64,000 bases of DNA from Pontibacter rufus (GTDB taxonomy: Bacteria > Bacteroidota > Bacteroidia > Cytophagales > Hymenobacteraceae). How positions within the stretch are numbered: position 1 is the first letter of the stretch; each line of letters opens with the position of its first letter. Below are positions 33,273 to 41,493 of the stretch, piece after piece. Location: contig NZ_JADQDR010000001.1 in assembly GCF_015694705.1 (NCBI RefSeq), positions 620,001 to 684,000 of the forward strand, given 5' to 3'. Position numbers and translations under genes: made by a program. The notes beneath the pieces are model-generated. The model was not told where the DNA came from. It did no database searches and saw nothing but the letters and a program-made list of their open reading frames with translations.

Positions 33273-34550
33273 ATGAAAATCACAAAACTGAAAGCAAGAG
33301 AAGTGCTTGACTCGCGTGGAAACCCCACTGTGGAGGCAGAGATAACCCTGGAAAACGGCGCTACAGGCCGTGGTATATCGCCCTCCGGCGCTAGCACAGG
33401 CGAAAAAGAAGCAGTGGAATTGCGCGACAGTGACAAAGCCCGCTACAACGGCAAAGGCGTGGAGAAAGCTGTTTCGCAGTTGAACCAGAAAGTGGCAGCA
33501 AGTATAAAGCAGGAAAGCTTTGACAGCCAGCAGGCATTTGATGAGCATCTCATCCGGCTGGACGGTACGCCAAACAAATCCCGCCTCGGGGCCAACGCTA
33601 TACTGGCTGCTTCCATCGCCTTTGCCCGCGCAGCAGCAGCCTCAAAAGGTCTCCCGCTGTACCGGCAACTGGTGGAGCGGGAACACTACATCCTGCCGGT
33701 GCCCTGCATGAACGTGATAAACGGCGGCCGGCACGCCGACAACAACATCGACTTTCAGGAGTTTATGATTGCTCCGCACCATGCGCCCTCTTTCAAGGAA
33801 AGCATACGGATGGGAGAGGAAGTTTTTCATGCGCTCAAGAGCCTGCTGCATAGCAAAGGTTATACTACGAGCGTGGGCGACGAGGGCGGTTTTGCCCCCA
33901 ACCTGCGCTCCAACGAAGAAGCGGTAGAAGTTATACTGGAGGCCATCGCAAAGGCAGGTTACCGCCCCGGCACCGATATCTCCATCTGCCTCGACCCGGC
34001 CACCAGCGAGATGTGGGAGGATGGCAAGTACGTCCTGTTCAAAAGTACACAGCAAACTTATACGTCGGATGAGCTTATTAAACTCTGGCAAAAGTGGGTG
34101 AGCCAGTACCCGATTGTGTTGCTGGAAGACGGCCTGGGCGAGAACGACTGGGAAGGCTGGAAAAAGATGACGCAGCTTTTAGGAGATAAAGTGGAACTGG
34201 TGGGCGATGATGCCTTCTGCACGAACCCGGCTATTATACAGCAAGGTATAGAAGCCGGCATCGCCAACAGCGTACTTATCAAGCTCAACCAGATTGGCAC
34301 CATCACTGAGACGCTACAGGCCGTGGCGCTGGCGCAGCAAAACAACTACGGCTGCTTTATCTCGCACCGCAGCGGCGAAACCGAAGACACCACCATCGCG
34401 GACCTGGCCGTGGCCACCAATGCCGGCCATATTAAAACCGGCAGTGGCAGCCGCTCCGAGCGCGTCGCCAAGTTCAACCAGCTGCTGCGCATCGAGGAGG
34501 AACTGGGCAGCAACGCTTCGTTCGCCGGGCTATCCACTTTTAAGAAATAG
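33273..34550 (+). CDS. eno: Enolase (fluoride-cluster copy)
   Basis: 425 residues, complete enolase: [24 protein letters not shown] at the N-terminus, [15 protein letters not shown], the catalytic Glu region GDEGGFAPN, metal ligands in [23 protein letters not shown] and [11 protein letters not shown], the catalytic Lys in [10 protein letters not shown] and the signature [18 protein letters not shown]. It interconverts 2-phosphoglycerate and phosphoenolpyruvate in glycolysis; fluoride with phosphate and Mg inhibits it strongly. Its position after a fluoride riboswitch and before two fluoride exporters suggests it is induced to compensate for inhibition. I cannot tell whether the organism has a second enolase elsewhere. 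Confidence 0.96.
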   Translation: MKITKLKAREVLDSRGNPTVEAEITLENGATGRGISPSGASTGEKEAVELRDSDKARYNGKGVEKAVSQLNQKVAASIKQESFDSQQAFDEHLIRLDGTPNKSRLGANAILAASIAFARAAAASKGLPLYRQLVEREHYILPVPCMNVINGGRHADNNIDFQEFMIAPHHAPSFKESIRMGEEVFHALKSLLHSKGYTTSVGDEGGFAPNLRSNEEAVEVILEAIAKAGYRPGTDISICLDPATSEMWEDGKYVLFKSTQQTYTSDELIKLWQKWVSQYPIVLLEDGLGENDWEGWKKMTQLLGDKVELVGDDAFCTNPAIIQQGIEAGIANSVLIKLNQIGTITETLQAVALAQQNNYGCFISHRSGETEDTTIADLAVATNAGHIKTGSGSRSERVAKFNQLLRIEEELGSNASFAGLSTFKK

Positions 34551-34616
34551 CAGGTATAAATCGTAAATATAAACCGGTATCAGTAAGAGATTATTCTTGT
34601 ATTAACAAAGTAATAA

Positions 34617-36020
34617 ATGCCAACCAGAAGAATACCTTTAGAGCACTATTCCATCTTCAAGCACCTGGTCCGCTGGACGCTGCTGATTATACCGATTGCC
34701 GTGGCTATCGGTAGTATGGTGGCGCTTTTCCTTTGGCTGCTGCACAGTGCCATACATCTCCGGTTTCAGCATCCCTGGCTGCTCTACCTGCTGCCGCTCG
34801 CCGGTTTGCTGATTCATTTTATTTACCAGTCCGTGGGCAAATCCTCCGAAAAGGGCAACAACCTGATTATGGAGGAGATACACGAGCCGGGCGGCGGCGT
34901 GCCGAAGCAAATGGCGCCGATTATCCTGATTACCACCGTTATGACACATCTTTTTGGCGGCTCGGCGGGCCGTGAGGGTACGGCTGTACAGATTGGCGGC
35001 AGCATCGCCAACATGTTCGGGGGCTGGTTTAAACTCAAAGGCGTGGACATGCGGATGATTCTGACAGCCGGCGTGGCCGCCGGTTTCGGAGCCGTATTCG
35101 GTACGCCGCTGACCGGGGCTATTTTTGCGATGGAAGTGCTCACTATCGGCCGCATTCAGTATGATGCGCTGTTGCCCGCGCTCATCGCCAGCATCATCGG
35201 CGACGTTACCGTTTCTGCCTGGGGCATGCACCATACCGCTTATCATATCGATATTTTGCCGCAACTGCCCTACTTCCTGTCGGAGTACCTGCCGATGGAT
35301 TTGCTGCTGCTCGTGAAGGTAATTGTGGCTTCTGCTGCCTTTGGCCTGGCTAGTTACCTGTTTGCAGGTATGGTACACGAGATCAAAACGTTCCTATTAA
35401 AGATTTTTAAGTATAGATGGATGATTCCGGTTTTTGGAGGGTTAGCCATTATTGGTTTAACCTTTATCCTTGGCAAGCCCGATTACCTGAGCCTGGGCGT
35501 AGATGCCGAGTACCCTGGCGCTGTTACGGTGCCGTCCGCCTTCCGGGCCGGGGGAGCCGATACGTGGAGCTGGCTCTGGAAAACAATTTATACTACTATA
35601 ACGCTTGCCTCCGGTTTTAAAGGTGGCGAAGTAACGCCCTTGTTTTATATCGGCGCTACGCTGGGCAATACGCTTTCCTTGCTGATGAATGCGCCGGTAA
35701 GCCTTTTTGCAGCGCTTGGTTTTATTGCCGTGTTCGCCGGGGCTACCAACACGCCGCTGGCCTGCACGGTTATGGGCATCGAGCTTTTCGGGGGCGAGCA
35801 CGTACTCTTATTTGCCGTCGCCTGCTTCACGGCTTATTTTTTCAGCGGCCACTCCGGCATTTATAGTTCCCAGCGCATTGCTGTGCCTAAAATATTTGAT
35901 GCCTATTTCTCTGATGAAACTTCTTTAACCGAAGCCAACAACAGAAGAGGCTACATGCACCAGAAACTGGCTAAGTATAAACTCCTTTCTAAAAGAAGAA
36001 AACAAGATCATGACGCATAA
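34617..36020 (+). CDS. CLC-F type fluoride/proton antiporter
   Basis: 467 residues, a CLC protein of ten or more helices. Ordinary chloride CLCs carry GSGIP and GREGP; here the equivalents are SEKGNNLI (residues 78-84) and GREGT (118-122, GREGTAVQIGGS). This Ser-to-Asn type change and the Thr after GREG are the hallmark of the fluoride-selective CLC-F clade (EriC-F), known from fluoride riboswitch regulons. It exports fluoride in exchange for protons. The gating Glu120 is conserved. The C-terminus ends in a basic tail KLAKYKLLSKRRKQDHDA without CBS domains. The last 11 nt overlap the DUF190 gene. Confidence 0.88.
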   Translation: MPTRRIPLEHYSIFKHLVRWTLLIIPIAVAIGSMVALFLWLLHSAIHLRFQHPWLLYLLPLAGLLIHFIYQSVGKSSEKGNNLIMEEIHEPGGGVPKQMAPIILITTVMTHLFGGSAGREGTAVQIGGSIANMFGGWFKLKGVDMRMILTAGVAAGFGAVFGTPLTGAIFAMEVLTIGRIQYDALLPALIASIIGDVTVSAWGMHHTAYHIDILPQLPYFLSEYLPMDLLLLVKVIVASAAFGLASYLFAGMVHEIKTFLLKIFKYRWMIPVFGGLAIIGLTFILGKPDYLSLGVDAEYPGAVTVPSAFRAGGADTWSWLWKTIYTTITLASGFKGGEVTPLFYIGATLGNTLSLLMNAPVSLFAALGFIAVFAGATNTPLACTVMGIELFGGEHVLLFAVACFTAYFFSGHSGIYSSQRIAVPKIFDAYFSDETSLTEANNRRGYMHQKLAKYKLLSKRRKQDHDA

Positions 36021-36381
36021 CTCCGGAGAAATTATAGAACGTGCCCTGGGCAAACTGCAGATTTACATCAAGCCAAAGGACAAGCTGAAAGGCGTGTCGC
36101 TGATGGAGCGGTTGCGCCCGAAGCAGATTTACCGCGAAATCGTGAAAAATGCCAAAGCCGAGGGCTTGATGAACGCCTCCGTGTACCAGACGCACAGCGG
36201 CTTCTCGCTGAATGATAAAATCAGGGTGGCGCATCCGGAGCTGGACAACTCGGACCTCGCGCTCTGCGTGGAACTGATAGATGAGAAACCAAAGCTGGAG
36301 GCCTTCTGTAAAAACAACGCCGCGCTGCTAAAAGGCCGGATGATTGTTTTTAAAGCTGTAGAGTTCTGGGACATCAAATAA
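36010..36381 (+). CDS. DUF190 (PII-like) protein
   Basis: 123 residues. DUF190 pattern: AKAEGLMNASVYQTHSGFSLNDKIR and LCVELIDEKPKLEAFCKNNAALLKG, ending MIVFKAVEFWDIK. DUF190 proteins resemble PII signalling proteins in fold and often lie beside crcB, as here. It starts inside the CLC-F gene (11-nt overlap) and ends 20 nt before crcB, so it is translated together with two fluoride exporters. Sensing of fluoride, nucleotide or exporter state is a reasonable guess with no direct proof in the sequence. No signal peptide. Confidence 0.85.
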   Translation: MTHNSGEIIERALGKLQIYIKPKDKLKGVSLMERLRPKQIYREIVKNAKAEGLMNASVYQTHSGFSLNDKIRVAHPELDNSDLALCVELIDEKPKLEAFCKNNAALLKGRMIVFKAVEFWDIK

Positions 36382-36401
36382 AAGATTAAATAAGAGCCAC
36401 C

Positions 36402-36776
36402 ATGAAAGCAATTTTGCTCGTTTTTTTAGGGGGAGGCCTCGGGAGTGTCTGCCGCTACCTGGCCAACCGCTGGGTAGTAAGTATGATTACAAGTGTTTTC
36501 CCAGCCGGCACTTTCCTGGTTAACATTGTGGGCTGCTTTCTCATCGGCTTCCTGGTGTTCTTCACAGCGCGTACCGGGGCAGACGCTACGGCGTGGCGCC
36601 TGCTGCTGGTAACAGGCTTTTGCGGCGGCTTCACCACTTTCTCCTCCTTTTCGTTCGAGAACATTCAGCTCATGGGCGACCACCAGGTGCTGATTTTCCT
36701 GCTGTACCTGCTGTTAAGTATAGCCCTGGGGCTTGGGGCAACCTATGTCGGCATTCTTGTGGCCCGGAACGTATAA
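36402..36776 (+). CDS. crcB: Fluoride channel CrcB/Fluc
   Basis: 124 residues, four membrane helices. The family landmarks are GGGLGSVCRYLANRW with the conserved Arg18, the pore Asn41 in TFLVNIVGCFLIGF, and TGFCGGFTTFSSFSFE with the two pore phenylalanines at 80 and 83. Two copies assemble in opposite orientation to form a double-barrelled fluoride-specific channel that lets fluoride leave the cell. The operon also encodes a CLC-F antiporter, so this host has both known exporter types. Start ATG at 36402 follows a short spacer after DUF190. Confidence 0.95.
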   Translation: MKAILLVFLGGGLGSVCRYLANRWVVSMITSVFPAGTFLVNIVGCFLIGFLVFFTARTGADATAWRLLLVTGFCGGFTTFSSFSFENIQLMGDHQVLIFLLYLLLSIALGLGATYVGILVARNV

Positions 36777-36785
36777 CAACAAGCG

Positions 36786-37229
36786 ATGAAACTCAACCGG
36801 ATTCTGATTTTGATAGACGACAGTCCCTGCGCCATCCGGGCTGCTAAGTATGGCTACGAACTGGCCCGGGAGTTGCAGGCAAAAGTGGCGCTACTCAGCG
36901 TAGTAGATGCCGCCCTGGCAGAAGGAAATGTAGATGCGGGCATTTTTCCGGAGCAGGAGGCCGGAAAGCTCAAAAGGGCGGCGGAGGAGCTGTTGCACAA
37001 TATCCGCAACGATTATGGGCAAAGCGTGGAAACCGAGATTTTTGTGCCGGAAGGTAATGTGAAAGAAACTATACTTCAGATGGCAAAAGAGTGGAAAGCC
37101 AAGCTTATCGTGATCGGCTCACATGGCCGGACCGGCTTCAGCAGGCTCCTGATGGGAAGTATAGCCGAAGAGGTTATCCGCCATTCACCTGTGCCGGTAT
37201 TTGTCGTGCCAGTAACTATAAAATTATGA
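36786..37229 (+). CDS. Universal stress protein (UspA family)
   Basis: 147 residues with the UspA nucleotide-binding fold. N-terminus NRILILIDDSPCAIRAAKYGYELAREL and the ATP-binding signature G-x2-G-x9-GS in GSHGRTGFSRLLMGSIAEEV, with PVFVVP at the end. It is the last gene of the fluoride cluster, 9 nt after crcB. Its role is probably a general stress or energy-sensing response; the small spacing suggests co-expression. Confidence 0.9.
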   Translation: MKLNRILILIDDSPCAIRAAKYGYELARELQAKVALLSVVDAALAEGNVDAGIFPEQEAGKLKRAAEELLHNIRNDYGQSVETEIFVPEGNVKETILQMAKEWKAKLIVIGSHGRTGFSRLLMGSIAEEVIRHSPVPVFVVPVTIKL

Positions 37230-37755
37230 GGAATAAACAATACATGAGATTAATAGGGAGTATAAAATAAACTGTGTGCCTGTTGCACAACTCCCACATC
37301 AATCCTGATCTCTATTCATTTTCTAAGACCACCTCTTCTCCTCCCACAAAAAAACAAGCAAAAAAGTGAAGATACTGTGTTTGCTGGAGAAGGAAGAAGA
37401 GCTGTGCGTGTGCGACCGAGCTCCGCGGGTCAACGCCCTCGCCCACTGCAGCCCTAAAGATCAGGTAAGCGTTTATCATGATGATTCCGGATGCTAAAAG
37501 GGCTGCCGAATCATCGATGGCCAGCTCATAATCCTGGCCATCGATGATACCGAAGTTATACCTATAAAAGCCGCCGAGGTGATGGCATCGCTCCTGTGGT
37601 GGAAAGCGTTACCCTTCACTGCACCGCTATTTATCTCAAGGCCGGCCTTCAGCACAAACCAGTAGATTTAGACTAATATAACAATATCCATTACTTCCTG
37701 GGATTAAACAATTAATTGCATGCAATTAATGCGATAAACTTTTAAATGATGAATT
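37230..37755. other. Intergenic stretch between the fluoride cluster and the mobilizable element, with two palindromes
   Basis: No intact gene. Part of it (about 37580-37675) reads like a decayed protein on the plus strand (VTLHCTAIYLKAGLQHKP), but no family is recognised. A perfect hairpin ATCATCGATGGCCAG (37510-37524) / CTGGCCATCGATGAT (37534-37548) with a 9-nt loop lies in the middle. Just before radC sits a 20-nt perfect palindrome, ATTAATTGCATGCAATTAAT (37711-37730), a likely operator or att-type site. Confidence 0.55.
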
Positions 37756-37816
37756 ATGGAAAGCGTAATGAGTGTCTCAGAAATGTATAATGTTGCAGAA
37801 ACTGAATTGATTTACA

Positions 37817-37825
37817 GAACTAAAG
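37817..37825. repeat. 9-bp target-site duplication of the first IS (left copy)
   Basis: GAACTAAAG at 37817-37825 is repeated exactly at 38930-38938 on the other side of the element; together they restore the radC reading ...YRTKVKAS. A 9-bp duplication is the rule for the IS903 group. Confidence 0.9.
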
Positions 37826-38929
37826 GACTTTGTTGCAACGGTCGGGTGTGGGTATAAAAAAGAGAGGGTCGTAGCTTATCTTTGTAGTGACGAAACTATA
37901 AAGAAGCGATGCAGGCATCTACTACAACCCCGTGTAAAGATAGGTATAAAGTTAAAAACTGGAAAGCTTATAACAAGAGTTTAGTTCATAGAGGAAGCCT
38001 GACGCTGTGGCTGGAAGATGCGGTATTAAGGGCCTGGCGGGACACGGATATAAGCAGGAAAGTAGTAGGCGAATGCCTGTATGCCGACTCTGTGATACAA
38101 TGCTGTTTATTGCTGGGCTATGTATATCAGCAGCCGCTGCGGCAGAGCACCGGTTTTGTTTCCAGTCTGCTGGCTATGCTGGGCCGCGGGGAGTATGCCG
38201 TGCCGGATTACACTACCCTTTGCCGCAGACAGCTTTGTTTGCCCGTAGAAGTAAGCAAAGCTTTAACAGGCAACAATAAGCTAGACATCGCCATTGATTC
38301 CACCGGACTCAAGGTGTATGGGGAAGGGGAAGGGAAAGTAAGAAAGCACGGGGTCTCTAAGCGCCGCACCTGGCGTAAGCTGCATATCGGCATAGACGTC
38401 AACACGCAGGAGATTATATGTGTGGAGCTGACCAGCAATGCTGAAGATGATGCGCAGGCGGCCACCAGTATGCTCAAAGGCAAAACAGAGCACATCAGCA
38501 GCTTTAGAGGAGACGGGGCTTATGACGATTTTAAGCTCAGAAAAGTATTAGGCAGTGGGATTAAACAGATTATTCCGCCTCCCAAAGATGCGGTGGTGCG
38601 GAAAGGCAGCAAAAAGAAGCCTGTGCCTGATTACCTGAAGCAGCGCAATGAGGCAGTGGCGTATATAAACAGGCAGGACAGCAAAGCCTGGAAGATAAAA
38701 GAAGGCTATCACCAGAGGAGCTTAAATGAAGTAGCCATGTTCCGCTACAAAACGGCTTTTACAGGGCAGATGAGCGCCAGGAACATAGAAAACCAGAGAA
38801 CAGAAGTACAACTAAAATGTAAAGTCTTAAACATCTTTCGCCAGCAGGGAATGCCTCTTGCCTATAAAGCAGCTTGACCCTGCCCCAACACAGCAGGATG
38901 GCGAAGCGTAGACCCGTTGCAACAAAGTC
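37826..38929 (+). mobile_element. IS5-family insertion sequence, IS903 group
   Basis: 1104 bp. Its ends form 16-bp perfect inverted repeats, GACTTTGTTGCAACGG at the left and its complement at the right, flanked by the 9-bp duplication GAACTAAAG. A single uninterrupted transposase gene fills it, so this copy looks intact and possibly active. A TATCTTTG box at 37877-37884 fits the Bacteroidota -7 element for the transposase. Confidence 0.92.
37909..38877 (+). CDS. IS5-family transposase (IS903 group)
   Basis: 322 residues, DDE transposase of the IS903 type. The first catalytic Asp is in LDIAIDSTGLKVYGEGE, followed by KHGVSKRRTWRKLHIGIDV. The second is in ISSFRGDGAYDDF, and the late Glu is in EGYHQRSLNEVAMFRYK, with the spaced Tyr-Arg-Lys pattern of the IS5 family (Y-2-R-3-E-6-K-like). 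The enzyme cuts and pastes the element by hydrolysis at its terminal inverted repeats. The frame is complete without stops, in contrast with the second element nearby. Confidence 0.93.
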   Translation: MQASTTTPCKDRYKVKNWKAYNKSLVHRGSLTLWLEDAVLRAWRDTDISRKVVGECLYADSVIQCCLLLGYVYQQPLRQSTGFVSSLLAMLGRGEYAVPDYTTLCRRQLCLPVEVSKALTGNNKLDIAIDSTGLKVYGEGEGKVRKHGVSKRRTWRKLHIGIDVNTQEIICVELTSNAEDDAQAATSMLKGKTEHISSFRGDGAYDDFKLRKVLGSGIKQIIPPPKDAVVRKGSKKKPVPDYLKQRNEAVAYINRQDSKAWKIKEGYHQRSLNEVAMFRYKTAFTGQMSARNIENQRTEVQLKCKVLNIFRQQGMPLAYKAA

Positions 38930-38938
38930 GAACTAAAG
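38930..38938. repeat. 9-bp target-site duplication of the first IS (right copy)
   Basis: Exact copy of GAACTAAAG at 37817-37825, marking the right border of the IS903-group element. Confidence 0.9.
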
Positions 38939-39256
38939 TTAAAGCATCGCAACGTTCGAAGGTATCCTCTTCGAAAGAAGTATATCAGATTTTATTGCAA
39001 AGCTGGGATGAAAATAAAATAGAATTTATAGAGCAGCAAAATATTACTGTTAAACAGAGCTGGAAGAACTTTAGGAATATTTGAAGTCCATACAGGAGGA
39101 GTTGCAGGAACTGTTGCCGACCCAAAAGTAATTTTTTCGGCAGCATCAAAAGCAAATGCAAGTTCCCTGATACTAGTACATAATCATCCCTCGGGAAATA
39201 CGAATCTAAGTGAAGCTGACGGGCACCTAACAAGAAAGATATGGGAAGCCGGAAAA

Positions 39257-40130
39257 CTAGGCTGTGTCTGATGAATACTTTTTCATGTAAAATTTAATAA
39301 AAGCCAGCTTCAGCATCGCCATGAAACTGACTGCTAGCTTTTCATATCTTGTAGCTATTCTTCGATATTCTTTAAGCCAGCCAATAGACTGCTCCACGCT
39401 TGCTCTTTTCTTATAGGTCTCTTTATCGAAGCGATAATGAGGTCCCTTTTTTCTTCTTCTGGCTCCGGGCCGTAACTGCCTTTCAGGAATCATTCCTTTG
39501 ATGCCCCTGCGGGCCAACTCCTTTCTTAAATAGCCTGCATCGTATGCTTTATCTGCAACCACTTCCTCAGGCTTAGTTCTTTTACGCCCCCTTCTCACAG
39601 GTATCCTCACCTGTTCTAGTACCGGATGAAAATAGGCCGCATCGTGTGCTGCCCCTGAACTCAATACGGCTGCCAAAGGAAGACTATTGCTGTCACTCAC
39701 TAAATGAATCTTGCTGGTAAATCCGCCACTACTCCGTCCTAGAGCATGGTTTTCAGGCTCACCTTCTTTTATTTGAACCCCCTTTTTAAGCCAGCGCCAG
39801 CTGCTGACTTCTGTGCTCTCACGGTGGTGGAATCAATTTGCCATAAGCTTAAGTCGATGAGCCCTTGAGCGTTTAACTCCAACTGAAGCCTGGCCAATAT
39901 CTTATCGAAGGCACCTTCTATTCGGTAACGCCTAAACCTGTCATACACTGTTTTCCAGTTGCCACAGCGCTCTGGAAGGTCACGCCAAGGCGCCCCACTG
40001 CACAACACCCAAAACATCCCGTTCAGCACGGTGCGATGGTCTTTCCACTGCCCCCACGTTGTCCTTCACTATCAGGAAACAAACCCGATATCTTCTCCCA
40101 CTGTTCATCATTTAGCTCGTATCGTCTCAT
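39257..40130 (-). pseudogene. IS5-family transposase split over three frames
   Basis: Minus strand, ATG at 40130 (MRRYELNDEQWEKISGLF). The frame shifts by -1 in a G run near 40056, continuing as QWKDHRTVLNGMFWVLCSGAPWRDLPE and DSTTVRAQKS, then shifts -1 again in an A5G5 run near 39783 to KKGVQIKEGEPENHALGRSSGGFTSKIHLVSDSNS and AVLSSGAAHDAAYF. It ends EQSIGWLKEYRRIATRYEKL. Related IS5 groups use programmed -1 frameshifting between two ORFs, so the A5G5 site may be functional, but the first shift looks like a one-base loss. The stop codon (39257-39259) is made by the target sequence outside the inverted repeat. Confidence 0.8.
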
Positions 40131-40181
40131 GATTTACTAACAAGCCAATAGGATCTATCGTTTGATTCATCAGACACAGCC
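39260..40181 (-). mobile_element. IS5-family insertion sequence with TA target duplication (IS427-like)
   Basis: 922 bp. Both ends carry the identical inverted repeat GGCTGTGTCTGATGAAT (17 bp). The flanks show a 2-bp TA duplication (39258-39259 and 40182-40183) and the reassembled target reads GGAAAACTACTGGAC, restoring GKLLDI of radC. TA duplication and two-part transposase fit the IS427 group. It is a different element from the IS903-type one 330 bp away. Confidence 0.9.
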
Positions 40182-40261
40182 TACTGGACATTTCGGTACT
40201 TGACCATATCATTATTACTTCAGAATTACTTCAGAAGGATACTGCTCATTTGCAGATGGAG

Positions 40262-40284
40262 GGGAGATATAATCTCCCTTTTTT
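40262..40284 (+). terminator. Intrinsic terminator overlapping the radC stop
   Basis: GGGAGAT (40262-40268), a 3-nt loop and ATCTCCC (40272-40278) are followed by a T6 run. Textbook rho-independent terminator that closes the radC transcript before the lipoprotein gene at 40347. Confidence 0.85.
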
Positions 40285-40346
40285 CTCAAAATCGTTCCTA
40301 AAAAACAGGATTATTCGTAATTTTATAATAACTAATTTTTATTGCT

Positions 40347-40877
40347 ATGAAGAGTATATCATTCATCCTTATTGCCGTCTGGATGTTATCATCAAGTTGC
40401 TCCAACACAAATAAAGACTTAAGTAGAGAAGAAGCGATGAATCTCATTAAGCAGGAAACCAACTATCCTAAAATTGTTGATTATGATATTTTTTGCGGAG
40501 ATCCGGAATTTGCAAAAAAGGTGCTTGATGCCGGATTGGAAACACAAGGCCTTTTGACTGTACAACGTACTCAGAAATTAAGCGATATAGGTAAACCAAT
40601 AATTGAGTTCTCAAGCAAAGCTCAGCCTTACCTATTACCAACTCCGGAACAGGACAAATCAATAAATGTTCAAAAAGTAAAGCTTGCTGAAGAGGAATTG
40701 AAGGAAGTTACAGGCATAAAAATGATGAATGATGGAAAGAGTGCGGTTGCAGAATATACAACAATCTATAAAAATGTTACTCCATTCTCCACATTAGTCA
40801 ATACTGATTTTAAGAAAGAAGATACCCATCAGGCCAATTTTGGTTTATATGATGATGGCTGGAGATTGGAGAATTAA
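40347..40877 (+). CDS. Uncharacterised lipoprotein of the mobilizable element
   Basis: 176 residues. MKSISFILIAVWMLSSSC is a lipoprotein signal with lipobox SSSC followed by SNTNKD. The mature part is not recognised; it contains LSREEAMNLIKQETNYPKIVDYDIF near the start and EELKEVTGIKMMNDGKSAVAEYTTIYKN with VNTDFKKEDTHQANFGLYDDGWRLEN near the end. A lipid-anchored alpha/beta protein is likely. AT-rich composition matches the rest of the mobile region. Function unknown; accessory cargo of the element. Confidence 0.7.
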   Translation: MKSISFILIAVWMLSSSCSNTNKDLSREEAMNLIKQETNYPKIVDYDIFCGDPEFAKKVLDAGLETQGLLTVQRTQKLSDIGKPIIEFSSKAQPYLLPTPEQDKSINVQKVKLAEEELKEVTGIKMMNDGKSAVAEYTTIYKNVTPFSTLVNTDFKKEDTHQANFGLYDDGWRLEN

Positions 40878-40889
40878 CTTGATACCCAT

Positions 40890-41240
40890 TCATGAATATG
40901 GAGAAGCAACTGCGTGTTTAAAAGTTATATTTCCTTTGCTGTTTAAACCAACTTTTATGTGATAATAAGCAGGATAATTTGCTGTTTTGAAATCAATGTC
41001 ACAATCTTCTATCATGTATAATTTATCTTTTTGTCTCCGATATACTGTTAATTGAAATTTTACACCGGTATCCATTTGTGTAAAATAACAACAGATGCCT
41101 GATGTTTTTCTTGGCCATACCTTAAAATCTAACTTTGCCTCATATTCTCCCAAGGGAATATTTGCAGCCAAATAGGAATATAATCGGGGCTCATTTCCTT
41201 TTTCCAAAGCTTGATTCCAGGACAATACATTACTTTCCAT
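40890..41240 (-). CDS. Uncharacterised protein, AT-rich accessory gene
   Basis: 116 residues, not recognised. Pattern of alternating strands, for example PRLYSYLAANIPLGEYEAKLDFKVW and VKFQLTVYRRQKDKLYMIEDCDIDF, suggests a small beta-rich cytoplasmic protein. No signal or membrane segment. It converges on the lipoprotein gene with a 12-nt gap, and a long palindrome lies 68 nt upstream of its start. Codon use resembles the mobile region rather than the host segments. Confidence 0.6.
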   Translation of the reverse strand: MESNVLSWNQALEKGNEPRLYSYLAANIPLGEYEAKLDFKVWPRKTSGICCYFTQMDTGVKFQLTVYRRQKDKLYMIEDCDIDFKTANYPAYYHIKVGLNSKGNITFKHAVASPYS

Positions 41241-41307
41241 ACGTTGATATTTTTACGAGGTAGCAGCAAAACTGCTCATTTATTCCCTTATATTTATAGG
41301 AATTTCA

Positions 41308-41379
41308 CCAACAGCAGGACATAAGTGGAGAACGCTCATGCTATAGCGTGGGCGTTCTCCACTTATGTCCTGCTGTTGG
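41308..41379. repeat. 72-nt near-perfect palindrome
   Basis: Arms 41308-41335 and 41352-41379 are perfect complements over 28 bp, beginning CCAACAGCAGGACATAAG and ending with its complement. The 16 nt between them continue to pair in part around GCTATAGC, so nearly the whole 72 nt can fold into one hairpin with a very small loop. No T tract follows. It lies between two minus-strand genes of the mobilizable element. Confidence 0.85.
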
Positions 41380-41493
41380 GTTGCCTAAAGTAAGTTGTTG
41401 CCTGCGCTTGTTTTTTACAGGCTACAACGGTGAATGATTTAACCTAAATAAATTGTTATGACCGCAAACAGCCGTTATCCTGGATTTGATTAT

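Larger units (their letters stand above)
37756..40272 (+). pseudogene. radC: radC-like (JAB domain) gene broken by two IS elements and two indels
   Basis: Piece 1 (37756-37825) encodes MESVMSVSEMYNVAETELIYRTK; piece 2 (38930-39259) continues VKASQRSKVSSSKEVYQILL, then after a 1-2 nt indel near 39018 KILLLNRAGRTLGIFEVHTGG and the JAB metal motif LVHNHPSGNTNLSEADGHL. Piece 3 (40182-40272) gives LLDISVLDHIIITSE. An 11-nt tandem duplication (40214-40235) then shifts the frame; without it the end reads GYCSFADGGEI and stop. Small RadC proteins with this JAMM motif are usual cargo of Bacteroidota conjugative and mobilizable elements. Reassembled it would be about 150 residues. It is dead four times over. 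Confidence 0.9.

Noticed and set aside
40347..40877. Lipoprotein as an immunity or entry-exclusion protein
   Set aside because: Idea from position only; sequence shows no family match.
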